Source of the DNA: Cladophialophora immunda
Taxonomy: Eukaryota; Ascomycota; Eurotiomycetes; Chaetothyriales; Herpotrichiellaceae
Assembly (NCBI RefSeq): GCF_000835495.1
Contig: NW_015622545.1
Location: 124,001-188,000 of the forward strand
Length of the DNA: 64,000 nt
Reading direction: 5' to 3'
The notes under the pieces are model-generated. The model was not told the DNA's origin. It did no database searches and worked only from the letters and a program-made list of their open reading frames with translations. The number at the start of each line of letters is the position of its first letter. The first letter of the stretch is position 1. This document shows, one piece after another, positions 29,237 to 39,415 of the stretch. Position numbers and translations under genes: made by a program.

Positions 29237-29749
29237 ATGACCACCTACGGCGGCGGCGTCCCTCTCTCCTACGAGACCCCCGAGTTCCCAGCCCTGTACT
29301 GGCCCGTCCACGCCAACCCGGGCGAGCCGCAGTACCTCTACTTCCTCTCCGACATCTACCTGTACACGCTGTACTGGACGCTCATCACCATGGTCGCCGC
29401 GCACGGGTGCGTCGCCACCTGGGCCGTACTCATGCAGTTTGCGTCGGCCGACCAGCGCCGCAAGTACCTCAACTCGCCGCAGGGCCGGGCACTCAGTGCG
29501 AAGAACAGGAAGTTGCTGGGGGACAATCCGATCGGCGAGACGCTGGGTTGGACCTGGATCGTGCCCATCGTATACATTGTCATCGGGGCAAGCGAGGCGT
29601 TGCTGGCCGGCAGCTTGGTGGGACTGGTGTTGGGGGCGGTTTACAATGCGGGTTATTTTGGGATGAGTACTTGGACGCCGTTGCTGTGGGGAGTGATCAA
29701 TATGCTTGTGTTGGTCGTGAGCAGCTTTAGAATTCAGGGTGGATTATGA
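29237..29749 (+). CDS. TMEM170-like integral membrane protein, 170 aa
   Basis: Small polytopic membrane protein, likely of the endoplasmic reticulum/nuclear envelope. After a short polar N-terminus (PALYWPVHANPGEPQYLYF) come a first membrane helix (YLYTLYWTLITMVAAHGCVATWAVLM, about 38-63), a polar Lys/Arg loop, a second helix (WIVPIVYIVIGASEALLAG), a glycine-rich stretch VGLVLGAVYNAGYFGMSTW and a third helix ending SSFRIQGGL. The order W-L...H, AG..AG, AGVY-like GAVYNAG and C-terminal SF fits the TMEM170 family, known in animals for membrane-sheet shaping; the assignment is from pattern resemblance. The ATG at 29237 follows a run of A's and is preferred over alternatives, as upstream sequence in frame is not membrane-protein-like. 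Single exon. Confidence 0.65.
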   Translation: MTTYGGGVPLSYETPEFPALYWPVHANPGEPQYLYFLSDIYLYTLYWTLITMVAAHGCVATWAVLMQFASADQRRKYLNSPQGRALSAKNRKLLGDNPIGETLGWTWIVPIVYIVIGASEALLAGSLVGLVLGAVYNAGYFGMSTWTPLLWGVINMLVLVVSSFRIQGGL

Positions 29750-30452
29750 ACAAGAGGATACTGTTTACGCCCACATCTACTCAGATCAGGAGCGCATATG
29801 CTGGACGACCGGACCGACTGTGCCTCAAACATAAGACATGATATGCACAGCCCGTGAACCTGTAGGCAGCAAACATCTCCTGCGCAAGAGAACGGGCCTG
29901 CAGATACGAAGAGGGCGCGGCCTTTGGAAAACCATATGCAAGCTAACATGAACCTCTGGCTCATGAAGCGAGAACCAGCAGCTAGGCTTGCGTTTACCAA
30001 AGCATCCCTCAAGAACAGTGCATGGCAGAGTGCGATATAATGCCCCAGCACACGAGAAAGGCCAATTCTGGATTCCCGCGACGCCTAGCATGGCTAATGT
30101 AATGGGTATTTATGCAGGATGCGCAATCTCGGTGAGAATCAAGGACAGCTGACGGTATGTGACAATTCCGTTAGCTGTGGCAGTCATCAGTAGAACTCAG
30201 CGTCAATGCCGAGTTGCTATCCTGCAAAGGAGAAATCCATAGGTCAGAGACTGTCATAATACCAACAAGGAAGATACTTGTCTCGTGATAAATCTACGCC
30301 AGGCCCGTCCCGTACATCGCCCGTGGAGGTGATGGCTGAATCTGCAATTTGCCTTCCCGTCAGCGTTTGCCTCATAAAACCCATGAACGCTGAAAGCAAG
30401 CAAGATAGATACTGGGCAAAGACAGATTCAAGATGGCCTCCCAAAGTCATCT
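29750..30452. other. Convergent intergenic region
   Basis: It lies between the 3' ends of the TMEM170-like and Spf30 genes. No gene or repeat of note. Confidence 0.5.
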
Positions 30453-31393
30453 TCATTCATCTTGGGTCCCTTGCTGGTAAATGTGTCGTGTTCTCGCAGG
30501 ATCTTTGCGCATCTCATGGCCACTGCCGGTAAAGCCCACTAGACACAAGTCAGTAGGGTTTCTTCTCACCTAAGCAGGGAAGAACCAGAGCACTTACCTC
30601 TAGCTTTAACACTTTCGCCTGTGCGGAACATGCTATCCTTCTTGGTCATCTTCCCAGCCTTGCTCTTGGCCGCAAAATCTTGCCATTTTGATTTACCGGC
30701 TTCCAGCTCCTTGTTTGCCTTGACTTTGCGAGGTATCTTCGCTGGTCGAATGGGCCCGTCGCTGACTTTGCTTGGTTCACGGCGGGCCTGTTGCGCGAGA
30801 GCGGGATCGACGCTGGCGGCAGCCGAGATGACATTCGGATTCGATGGCGGAGAGACTGGGGTGGATGATCCTGACATTCCATCAGCCTTGCGCTTCCTGG
30901 CTTCATTGGTCAACGGCTTGATGTCCTTCGCTTTGAGTGTTTCTGTATTGCCGTAGTTTTTGAATGTTACGAGGTAGACTGGGTCACTGGATGAGCCTGT
31001 GATGGATGTGATGCGCGCTGTATAGTATCCACCATCGCCGGATTTCCATCTGGCCGAGACCGTGTCGTTGACAGCGAAAGCCGTGGGACTGCTTGTTTCT
31101 TCCGACTCGACCTCTGGCTTTCGGTAACCCGCCTGGTACGCAGGGTGGTTCTCTTTAGACCATTTTTCTTTCACTGGCGGCGTCGCAGGCTGCGCAGGCG
31201 GAGCGGGTGCTGATGGAGGCTTTAGTTCTGCAATGGCAGATTCGGTAAGGGAAATGACTTCTTCAAGTTCTTGTCTGAGACTCTGCAATTCGCTGTTATC
31301 CGGGTCATTCTGCAGACTCAGCTGGACCGTTTCCAGTTGTAGTTTGTATTCCTTCACTTCGCCTTCGAGAGCAGCAACTTCCGCACTGCTCAT
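30453..31393 (-). CDS. spf30: Spf30/SMNDC1-type splicing factor with Tudor domain, 293 aa
   Basis: Survival-of-motor-neuron-related splicing factor 30, a U2 snRNP/spliceosome-assembly protein in the nucleus. Residues 1-58 form a coiled coil (VAALEGEVKEYKLQLETVQLSL, LQSLRQELEEVI), followed by a Pro/Ala linker. The Tudor domain is at about 106-161, with the aromatic-cage positions in ARWKSGDGGYYTARI and VTFKNYGNTETL. A basic Lys/Arg-rich region leads to the conserved C-terminus: KSKWQDFAAK, KKDSMFRTGESVKARVGFTGSG. Two exons, 31393-30598 and 30538-30453, with a 59-base intron (GTAAGT...CTAG) that splits the valine of KARVGF; reading through would lose VGFTGSG. It ends RTRHIYQQGTQDE, matching family length. 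Confidence 0.9.
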
Positions 31394-33132
31394 GGTCGAG
31401 GGTCTCTAGACGACGGTGTACAATGGGGATACGAAGGAGAGACAAAAAGTTTGAGACTGTAGGCTAGAGGCACTCAAGAGAAAGACAATCAGTTAGAGGG
31501 TGGTTGGAATGGATTTCATGAAGCATTTGCAGTTTGATAACGGCAGGAGATGAGGAGCACCGCCCGCGATTCGCCAAGCCTTTTTTACCTGCGCAGGCGG
31601 GAACGTTGGACCTGGCATTCAATCTGTCTTCTCGAACCCAGTCTGAGCCAAATCCACCCCTCAAGAGGATGCCCTTTTAGTCGTTATGCCGCGGCTCTTT
31701 CAATCCAGTCGAAAGTCCAAACACGTCAAGTCCCCTGCCAAAGTGCCCGTCTCCCACAGCCTCAGGTGACTACCCACGGAGACCACGGATAGGTTGGGAT
31801 GATGACGTCGATCTGAAGAAAACACCACCAGACACCAGAGTGAGAACTTAAACTGGCCCAGCGAATGCGACAATATGATGGCGCAAAAGGTACCGCGCCG
31901 GACCCATTGAACTCGTATCCCGACGAAGTAAATTTGCGCTCGAGGCGCTGCGACAATTGGTGGACTGGCTGGATGACGGCTGGGAGGGCTGCTTGTGGTA
32001 GAGTGGCAGTGAGCAGGCAGGGTCGCTGATTCGCCGACATGGTTCGAATCGGTATTGGTATGGACCGCCGTGGATGGGCATGGATCGGTCGCGACTCTTT
32101 GCCGCTTAGAAATCAACTTGAGGACCACTCACACGCTGTCTGCTTTGCCTATTCCTGCTGGCATCTCCCGACCATTCGCCACATCTGACTCCCTGACTCA
32201 ACGCGTGGTTTTCCTCCATCCACGACCGAGAGATGATGAAGAAGACGGCTCTGTGCGCGAGGCTATGGTGGAGAGGCAAGGAGGCAATCCAAGAGGGGAA
32301 TACATACCCGTATCGGTATACCACAGTCAATGGGACACTCGATATCATGGCATTCCTTGGGCGGGATCCAGGCATGCACACCCCCCGGGATGCCACCTCT
32401 AGCTAGGCAGTCTACACCGTCCAGAGGCAGTTAGCGAGAAGAATTTAGCGGTTTGGGGGCTTCCGGGTAAAGAGCATCATTAAGGGGGGGTACCTGAAGG
32501 GAGACCCTATAGGTGGTGTCGGGGCGCCTTGGCAGGGTTCCTCGCTCACTTGCGTCCCTCTAACCACTGCAGACCTGGACGCTACGGGGTCTGCGCCTTA
32601 CATTCCACACAAACTTCCTCTCTTCTACCACCCAGCACTCCGGATTGATCTCATCGCAACTCACAATCCCCTTCCTTTCCCTTCCTTTTCCTTTCGCATC
32701 TCGCCTTTCCCCTTCCCCTAGCCACTTGCATCCCATTTGTCCGTTTCAAAGTGTTCTAAGGGCCTTCTCATATCAACATCCGCCGTTGCCATCATTGAGG
32801 GCTTTCTACCGAGTCAAACTTACTTTTCTTTGGGAGGCGCACGCCCTCGTGCAGTCGCCGCCCCGCCTATTATTCGCTCCCGCGACCTTTACCCTCCATC
32901 CCACCCTGCTTTCATCCCTCCGTCCATTTTCCTCCTCCTCCATACCTTTTGTATGCAAGCTGCGACATTGGAGCCGCCTCTCGATACTGCCTATTGACGC
33001 AGTAGAAAGGGGCAACGTCTGGTACCTTTTGCAATTGATCTTGTCTCCGCCGCCGTGCTCACGACCTTGGCCTGGCGTTCAGGGACTCGAACAAATCGTC
33101 CTTCCAGAGATCCAGCGACTTTCACCAAATCC
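31394..33132. other. Upstream region and leader of the Yap1 gene
   Basis: No gene supported in 1.7 kb between divergent Spf30 and Yap1 starts. About 32640-33130 is strongly pyrimidine-rich and is probably the Yap1 5' leader. Confidence 0.5.
32953..32997 (+). promoter_or_regulatory. Upstream ORF of 14 codons in the presumed Yap1 leader
   Basis: This is the only ATG in the C/T-rich stretch from about 32640 to the Yap1 start. It opens a frame of 14 codons (MQAATLEPPLDTAY) ending at TGA 32995-32997, 135 bases before the main ATG. Yeast YAP1 and YAP2 leaders are known to carry uORFs; whether this one is transcribed depends on the start site, which is not visible. Confidence 0.4.
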
Positions 33133-35057
33133 ATGTCGCGACCTTCCACAGACGGCCTTTACCTGTCCCTAGAGCAACAAGAGCTTCTTATGGCAGCATT
33201 GAATGCGAACCACTCGCCTAAACAATCGACGTCGACTACCCAAAGGAATACTCCACAGAACTTCAACTTTACGCCAAACATGTCTAGCGCTCCTGGGTCG
33301 GGAAACCTCGAGTTCAGTGATGATAGCCCGTTTCTAGACTTCGATCCCGATGCCGACTTCGGGGATGAGTCATTCGACTTCGACGAGAACAGTCGCATGA
33401 TCGGTGACATACCTGGAGATTCGGCATCCGCCGATCTACATGATAAGCGAAAGAGCGTCGACGGAAAAGAAGACGACGACGAAGGAGGGGGTAAAAGAAG
33501 AGAAGGCGAGGACAAGACTGCCAAAAAGCCTGGGAGGAAACCATTGACTTCGGAGCCTACCTCAAAGCGCAAGGCCCAGAATCGGGCTGCGCAGCGAGCC
33601 TTTAGGGAACGCAAAGAGAAGCACCTCAAGGATCTGGAAACCAAAGTGGAAGACCTAGAAAAGGCCTCAGAGTCAGCCAATCATGAAAATGGCCTCCTCC
33701 GCGCCCAGGTGGAGCGCTTGCAAGTCGAGTTGAAAGAATACCGCAAACGCCTCTCGTGGATCAGCAGTAATGGCTTGAATAGATCGCAGCCAGTCGCACC
33801 CAACCAAAATCGCAATCCCAATGGCAACGACTTCCAGTTCGAGTTTCCGAAGTTTGGTGATCTCCCACCAATGCCTGCCACAAAGTTGTTTGGCAATTCA
33901 AATATGCAGAAGCCACAGGGCAGCAGCGTTGGCAGATCCCCTTCTGTTCCCACTCCTGGTGCGACCCCAAGCACCCAAAATGCTGCCAGCCGACGTTCCA
34001 CCTCGTCTTCGCAGAATCAACCCACAAGATATGGATCTATGAGCCAGTCGCCAATTGGCAACACATTTACTGCCTCTCCCCAGCCTCAGAACCAGCAACA
34101 AGATCAGCATGGAAGTGTTGACAGCTTGTCTGGGCTGTTTAGCCCATCCATTCTTGAAGCCAGCCGCCACGCCAGTTTGGGAGGTTACTTCCCAAAATCT
34201 GCCGTCTCTGCCTACAATGCCGCCACTCAGAGTAACCGCGGCAGCCTCGACAACGGAGTCTTGAGTAACATGCCCGGCCTGTACTCGAATTCGAGTATTT
34301 CCAACTCTGACTCCCCGAGTTCATCCACCGAATCGCATAATGCCATATCCTCTATTGGCACGTCTCCTGAGCCAAGCTTGAACTCTCCCGCGAACAAGCT
34401 TACGGAGTACAATCTCAATCCTATCAGTGAAGAACATCAGGCTCCATTTGGTGGTAAGGACTATCTCTGCGATCAACTCCAGCTGGCCTGTGGCTGTGCG
34501 GAGGATCCAATGCCTCCAATCTTGAAAATGTCTAACGAAAATCCGTTAGGCTACGTTAACGACCCTGGCTTCGACGTCAACGGTATCAACTGGCTCGCTC
34601 AACAAAACAACAACTCCTTTGACCCGATTTTGTTCGGCGATTATCGCGAGACACAAGACAATATCCTGTCCCAAGATTTTGGTGCATTCTTTAACGACGC
34701 CTATCCACTTCCGGATCTAGGCAGCCCTCTCCACAACTACAACGACGTGGCGCCAGAACCGGCGCCAAAGACAGACCTTCTAAAGCAGGTTGAAGAGGCC
34801 AAGAATGAGGAAGTTGTCCCCGACAATGAGAAGCCCATGACCTGCAATAAGATTTGGTTGGTGACTCCCCCCTTTAGATTTGAGTCAAAGATGCTAACAT
34901 GAGTCACAGGGATCGACTGCAGTCGATGGAGAAATTCCGAAATGGCGAGATTGATATCGATAACCTGTGTAGTGAGCTCCGAGCAAAGGCCAAATGCTCC
35001 GAAGGCGGCGCCGTTGTCGACAAGAAGGACGTCGACAAGATCTTGGGCGCTGTCTAG
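33133..35057 (+). CDS. yap1: Yap1/AP-1-type bZIP oxidative-stress regulator, 623 aa
   Basis: Redox-sensing bZIP factor that moves from cytosol to nucleus when its cysteine-rich domains are oxidised. Two exons, 33133-34856 and 34910-35057; the 53-base intron (GTTGGT donor, GCTAACAT branch, CACAG) splits the Trp of CNKIWDRLQ. The bZIP is at about 144-205: basic region SKRKAQNRAAQRAFRERKEKH, then leucine heptads. The n-CRD near residue 445 reads YLCDQLQLACGC. The c-CRD covers about 568-623, with Cys571 in MTCNKIW and two more in LCSELRAKAKCSEGGAV; this region also carries the nuclear export signal in relatives. Gln/Ser/Asn-rich activation segments lie between. ATG 33133 starts MSRPSTDGLYLSLEQQELLMAAL, a conserved N-terminus. 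Missing the second exon would remove the redox switch. Confidence 0.95.
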
Positions 35058-35883
35058 ACACGATAAAAGTGCTCGACATAAGGTCTTGGGATGTACTCAG
35101 GTACGATCGGTCGGGCTTATTCTGGATGGATTGCAGGAGGGTATATTATACCATCAAAAAATGGATGACTTTGGGATATACCTGGCCCGCATGTGTGCTA
35201 TGAAGATATCAAGGAGATGATGCGATTTGGAGTTGTGGTTGTTGAGGTCAAGGTTTGACTCATTTACATGTAACAACGTCTGCCCGTCATCTTATTGTGA
35301 TGTTGGCGGGGACCCTTCATTCACAAGCCTTCCGCACCAGCTGTGCGGAAGATGTAGCAGCAGCAACAATGTCACCACCTACCTCTGGTACAAAGGACTC
35401 CATACTGTGAACTTGCCCAGGTGGTCTGGTGAAAAATGCATCGCAAGTAAAAGGGGCGGAGTGCCAAGAGGCTAGTCCCAGACAGGCAAGCGCAGCTCTC
35501 GCCGCTTGTATTTTGCTTTCCTGGGGTTTCGCCCATGAATTTATCCCGACGACCTGAAGAGTCTGAACAGTCGAGCCTCTACCCATTCTCCATCGCCTTT
35601 CGACCATTGTTCTTCTCGTCTTACTCTCCAACATCTCTGAGTTGAACGCGCCCTGATCCCGTCACAGCCCAGACAGGTATCTAATACTTATTTTCACCTC
35701 CGGTCTTCCTAACCTCTCGACTCGGCGCACGCTTCACTTTGCCTGCGGCCTTATTTGCAACCACTACCTTGTCCCGCGCCCTCCAGCTTGCCATTTCCTC
35801 ATGGCTTCAGTGAGTCCCCCATTCCTCTGTTTTATCAGACGCCAGACTTGAACTTCTTCCCTCACCTCTCCACTTGCGCGATC
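35058..35883. other. Intergenic stretch
   Basis: No gene seen. The last 250 bases are C/T-rich and likely belong to the leader of the DUF2433 gene. Confidence 0.5.
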
Positions 35884-38284
35884 ATGGCGCCCGGAATCAT
35901 GACCCCCGTAGCACTTCCGCTGATCCAACTCTGTAAACAGCCACGACCTCAGTTCCCAAATCCAGGATACCTCCCGAACGGTACAGCCTCAGGGCCGACT
36001 CCTGGGGCTCAGGCGCTCCTGCCAAACAACGGCCGTATCATTCAGTCCGGTCCTATTCGAGTTCTTTGTATTGCAGATGTCAGAGGTCAGTCCGCCGTGC
36101 TTCACCGGCCGCCACAAAGCAGGTCTGATGCAAAAAACTCTAGGAAATCTCCGATCTCTGAATGAATTAGCAAAGACTGCGAAGGCCGACTATATTTTAC
36201 ACACCGGCGACTTCGGGTTCTATGACAATACCTCTCTGGAGAGAATAGCTGAGAAGTAAGGAACACTCCAGGTCCGGCATCTGAGCACGATGGCTTACAC
36301 CAACTTTAGGACACTGAAACATGTTGCTCAATATTCTCCACTCCTCAGTGAAAATGTCAAGCGCCAAATCGCTCAGCCTCAGCCTCAGCGGCCGATCAAG
36401 CAAATGTTCGCACCGGACCAACTACCCCTTTCAGAATTACCACTCCTGCTCAACAAGCAAATCACCCTGGATGTGCCCGTTTACACGGTATGGGGAGCTT
36501 GTGAAGATGTGAGAGTTTTGGAACGGTTTCGGTCGGGCGAGTACAAGGTGGACAATCTGCACATTATCGACGAGGTTAATTCAAGATTACTTGATATTGG
36601 CGGAGTAAAACTGAGACTCCTCGGTCTCGGTGGCGCAGTTGTTATCCACAAACTGTTTGACAACGGAGAAGGCAAGACATATATTGCAGGCGGTCAAGGC
36701 ACGATGTGGACAACGTTACTTCAGATTGGCGCCCTAATCGACACTGCGAACCGCGTTTACGATCCCTCGGAAACCCGGATCTTTCTGACACACGCGTCAC
36801 CTGCCAGAGACGGCATCCTCAACCAACTCTCCGTTACTCTGAAGGCCGATTTCTCCATTTCGGCAGGTCTACATTTCCGATATGGCAGCTCTTACAATGA
36901 GTTTTCCGTCAATCCATCGCTCGACCACTACCGCGGAAAGTTGGCGGCGTCCAAAGCATCCTTCCAGGATGTGTGGGAGACAGTCAAGATGGACGTGGAG
37001 CAGGCGATCGAAAACAATACCAATCACAAGGCTCTTCTTCACAGTGCACTGGAAATTGTCGAGAAGATGCCTAGCACTGCTAATGGAGGCAATCCTTTTG
37101 GCGGGCCTGTGGGCGGTGGACCTGGGGCAGGCCAGGTGGACGAAAGTGCTTTCAAGAACATGTGGAACTTCAACCTCGCAGACGCTGCATTCGGCTACCT
37201 TGTTTTGGAAATTGAAGGTGGTCGTATCGGTACGGAAATGCGGGCCCAGGGCTTCAACTTTGCTCATCGTGGAAAACCCACACTCCCTGGGACGGTTCCT
37301 CAACAACCGCCGACAGGTCCAGGATCCGTGATCTCGGGTCCCGCGCCTCCCGCCCCTGCTTCAGCTGGTCCGACTCAGAATCGCACTCCTGCCTTCTCTG
37401 CGCCGGCACAGCCATTCCCACAGCAACAGAAGCCTCTACAGCAACCACCACCACCACAACATCAGCAACAGACCAGACCCGGTCAGCCTCAGCCTGCACC
37501 AACGTCTGCTGCCAAAACGGGAACTCCCCCTACAGCAGGGTCTCCAGCTCCCCCTGTTGCCCAAGCCAAGCCATTGACACCTCAACCATCATCTTCTGGG
37601 GTTCCAACAACCTCTGCCATTACAGCCACCAACGGCACGAGTGGAGACAAGCTCAGTGAAGGCGAAGCCGCAAAAGCCAAGGCTGCAACGCCTCCTGCCG
37701 AACGCAGACCCCCAAGCGCCCTTTATGTGTCCCAGGCCGACAGCGAACAGCATATCCGAGACTGTTTTGGTGACGAGGACCGCGAAAAAATTAAGGTCAT
37801 TAGCAGGATGGGCAAATTCCCCAACTGGAAGGTGCAGTTCGAGTCACACGAAGTTGCCGAGGCTGCTTTGGCCAAAGTGCAAGGCGAGGCGCAAAACCAC
37901 AAGAATTCCTCCGGGAAAGTCCCAAAGTTCACATGGTTCGAGGAGCGCACGGACCGAGTCCCAGGTCTTCATCAACGTGATAACCACAGCCAGGGCGGAG
38001 TTGGGACGTGGCAACCCAGTAACCGGGGTGCGGCTGGATCGGCCAATGCTCCAACGCGCGGAGGGTACCAGAGCGGAGGAGCAAGTGACAGCGAAGGCGG
38101 TCGAGGCCGAGGCGGATTCCGCGGACGTGGGCGTGGTCGTGGAGACGATCGAGGTGGACGGGGTGGTCGAGGCGGTGGAAGAGGCACTTACCAGAACAAG
38201 CCTACCGATGGAGCATCCGACAGCAAACCCGCAGATTCAAAGCCCAGTGAGGTGAAGCCAGCTGCCACTGCGGGCGAGAGCTGA
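35884..38284 (+). CDS. DUF2433 phosphoesterase-like protein with RRM-like domain and RGG tail, 762 aa
   Basis: Fungal protein of the DUF2433 family with a metallophosphoesterase-like front. Three exons: 35884-36085, 36144-36255 and 36310-38284; introns of 58 and 54 bases. The N-terminus carries IRVLCIADVRGNLRSLNELAK and ILHTGDFGFYDNTSLERIAEKTLKHV, which line up with the DxHGN and GDxxD motifs of calcineurin-like phosphoesterases, except that the histidine is replaced (DVRGN). PVYTVWGACEDVRVLE and LTHASPARDG follow. After a Pro/Gln/Ala-rich linker (about 370-540) comes an RRM-like fold, ALYVSQADSEQHIRDCFGDED...KVQFESHEVAEAALAKVQ. The end is an RGG/RG box (GGRGRGGFRGRGRGRGDDRGG), so RNA binding is likely. 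Catalytic activity is doubtful. The start ATG lies in GCGATCATGGCG, a good context. Confidence 0.85.
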
Positions 38285-39415
38285 AGTGATTTTTTCGTGT
38301 TCGAAGAGCAGTCGGTGAATTTCTCCGGCAGGTGAAAGAAATTCTTCACAGTCGATCCCTTTTTACAGCGACAGGGAAAGAACAATGTGCATTATGGGCT
38401 CGGCGCCAAAGGATGGGATGTCGAGGGAACTGCTTGAGCTGGAGTTTGAACAGATCAATTCTTGAGGCTGAGGCCCCGGTTGGCACTTGATACCTGGGAA
38501 GGATAGGGGGAGCTTCCGGGGTTTCTGAGCGCTTCTTTCTCTTCCAACATATGTATTTTAGCCTTGCTAGAAACCAAAAAAGAAAACAGGAAAGGAGTTG
38601 TGAAGGCGGATGGTATGGGGTGTGCGAGAGGAGAGAGCTCAAAGGGTTCGAAGGGAGATGGCAGTGCACAGATACCCAATGCCAGTTGATGAGGTTGTTG
38701 CGCTCTATTCATTCTCTTGACTGCAGTCGTGTGTGTTTCTATCGAGATGTTCCCAGGCGTCGGTGCCAGGACTCGCCATGGCTACAATGTACGTTCCTGG
38801 TGCCTGAGACTATGCCTGGGAAGTTTTAGAGGATCGTCCTCATAGTTCGACGGTCTACTGTAGGAGTGGGAAAGTCCGTGTGGCCCTTGATGTCCCATGG
38901 GGACTTGGTGCGGATGGAGGGCGGCACGGGGGTGGGAGCCAATTCGTTGGCTGGCGGCAGGCAAATAGCAGATGGCAGATGCAGTCGATAGGGAGCGGAT
39001 GATGGTGGATGGGGACCTTCATGCCGTCGTGTGAGATGGAGAAGAGGGAGCGGGAGTCGCACAGGGAGGCAACAAAAAGTGGTGACGTGGGAGGAGCGGA
39101 ATTGGCTCGTCATCGCAGGCTGCGGCAAGTTGTCACCGAGTATCAGTCGGGTTGCCCTTTACCTGCTTAGGCATTTTGCAAAACAAACGACCTGCATCTT
39201 CTCTACAGTCGTACTCTCCTCCTTGAGTCTTCTGCTTCTCCTTCAATTTCCTCTTCGCCAGATCGCATCGTCCTCGTCCGTGTGCCTTGACCTTCGCCAT
39301 CTTCCTTCTCCTCTCCAGGATGACTTAGTCTGCGATTCCCAGCCACAATTCTAACCGACGACAACCGACGAGTCCTCAATCCTCCCACCCAATCCTCATA
39401 CCGAAAGCAAGCTCG
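38285..39415. other. Intergenic stretch of 1.1 kb
   Basis: No gene supported; the open frames on either strand are Pro/Ser-rich and unlike known proteins. The last 200 bases are pyrimidine-rich leader of the Ncr1 gene. Confidence 0.5.

Noticed and set aside
32000..32060. tRNA-like B box (GGTTCGAATC) near 32040
   Set aside because: No matching acceptor stem, A box or anticodon arm could be folded around it.
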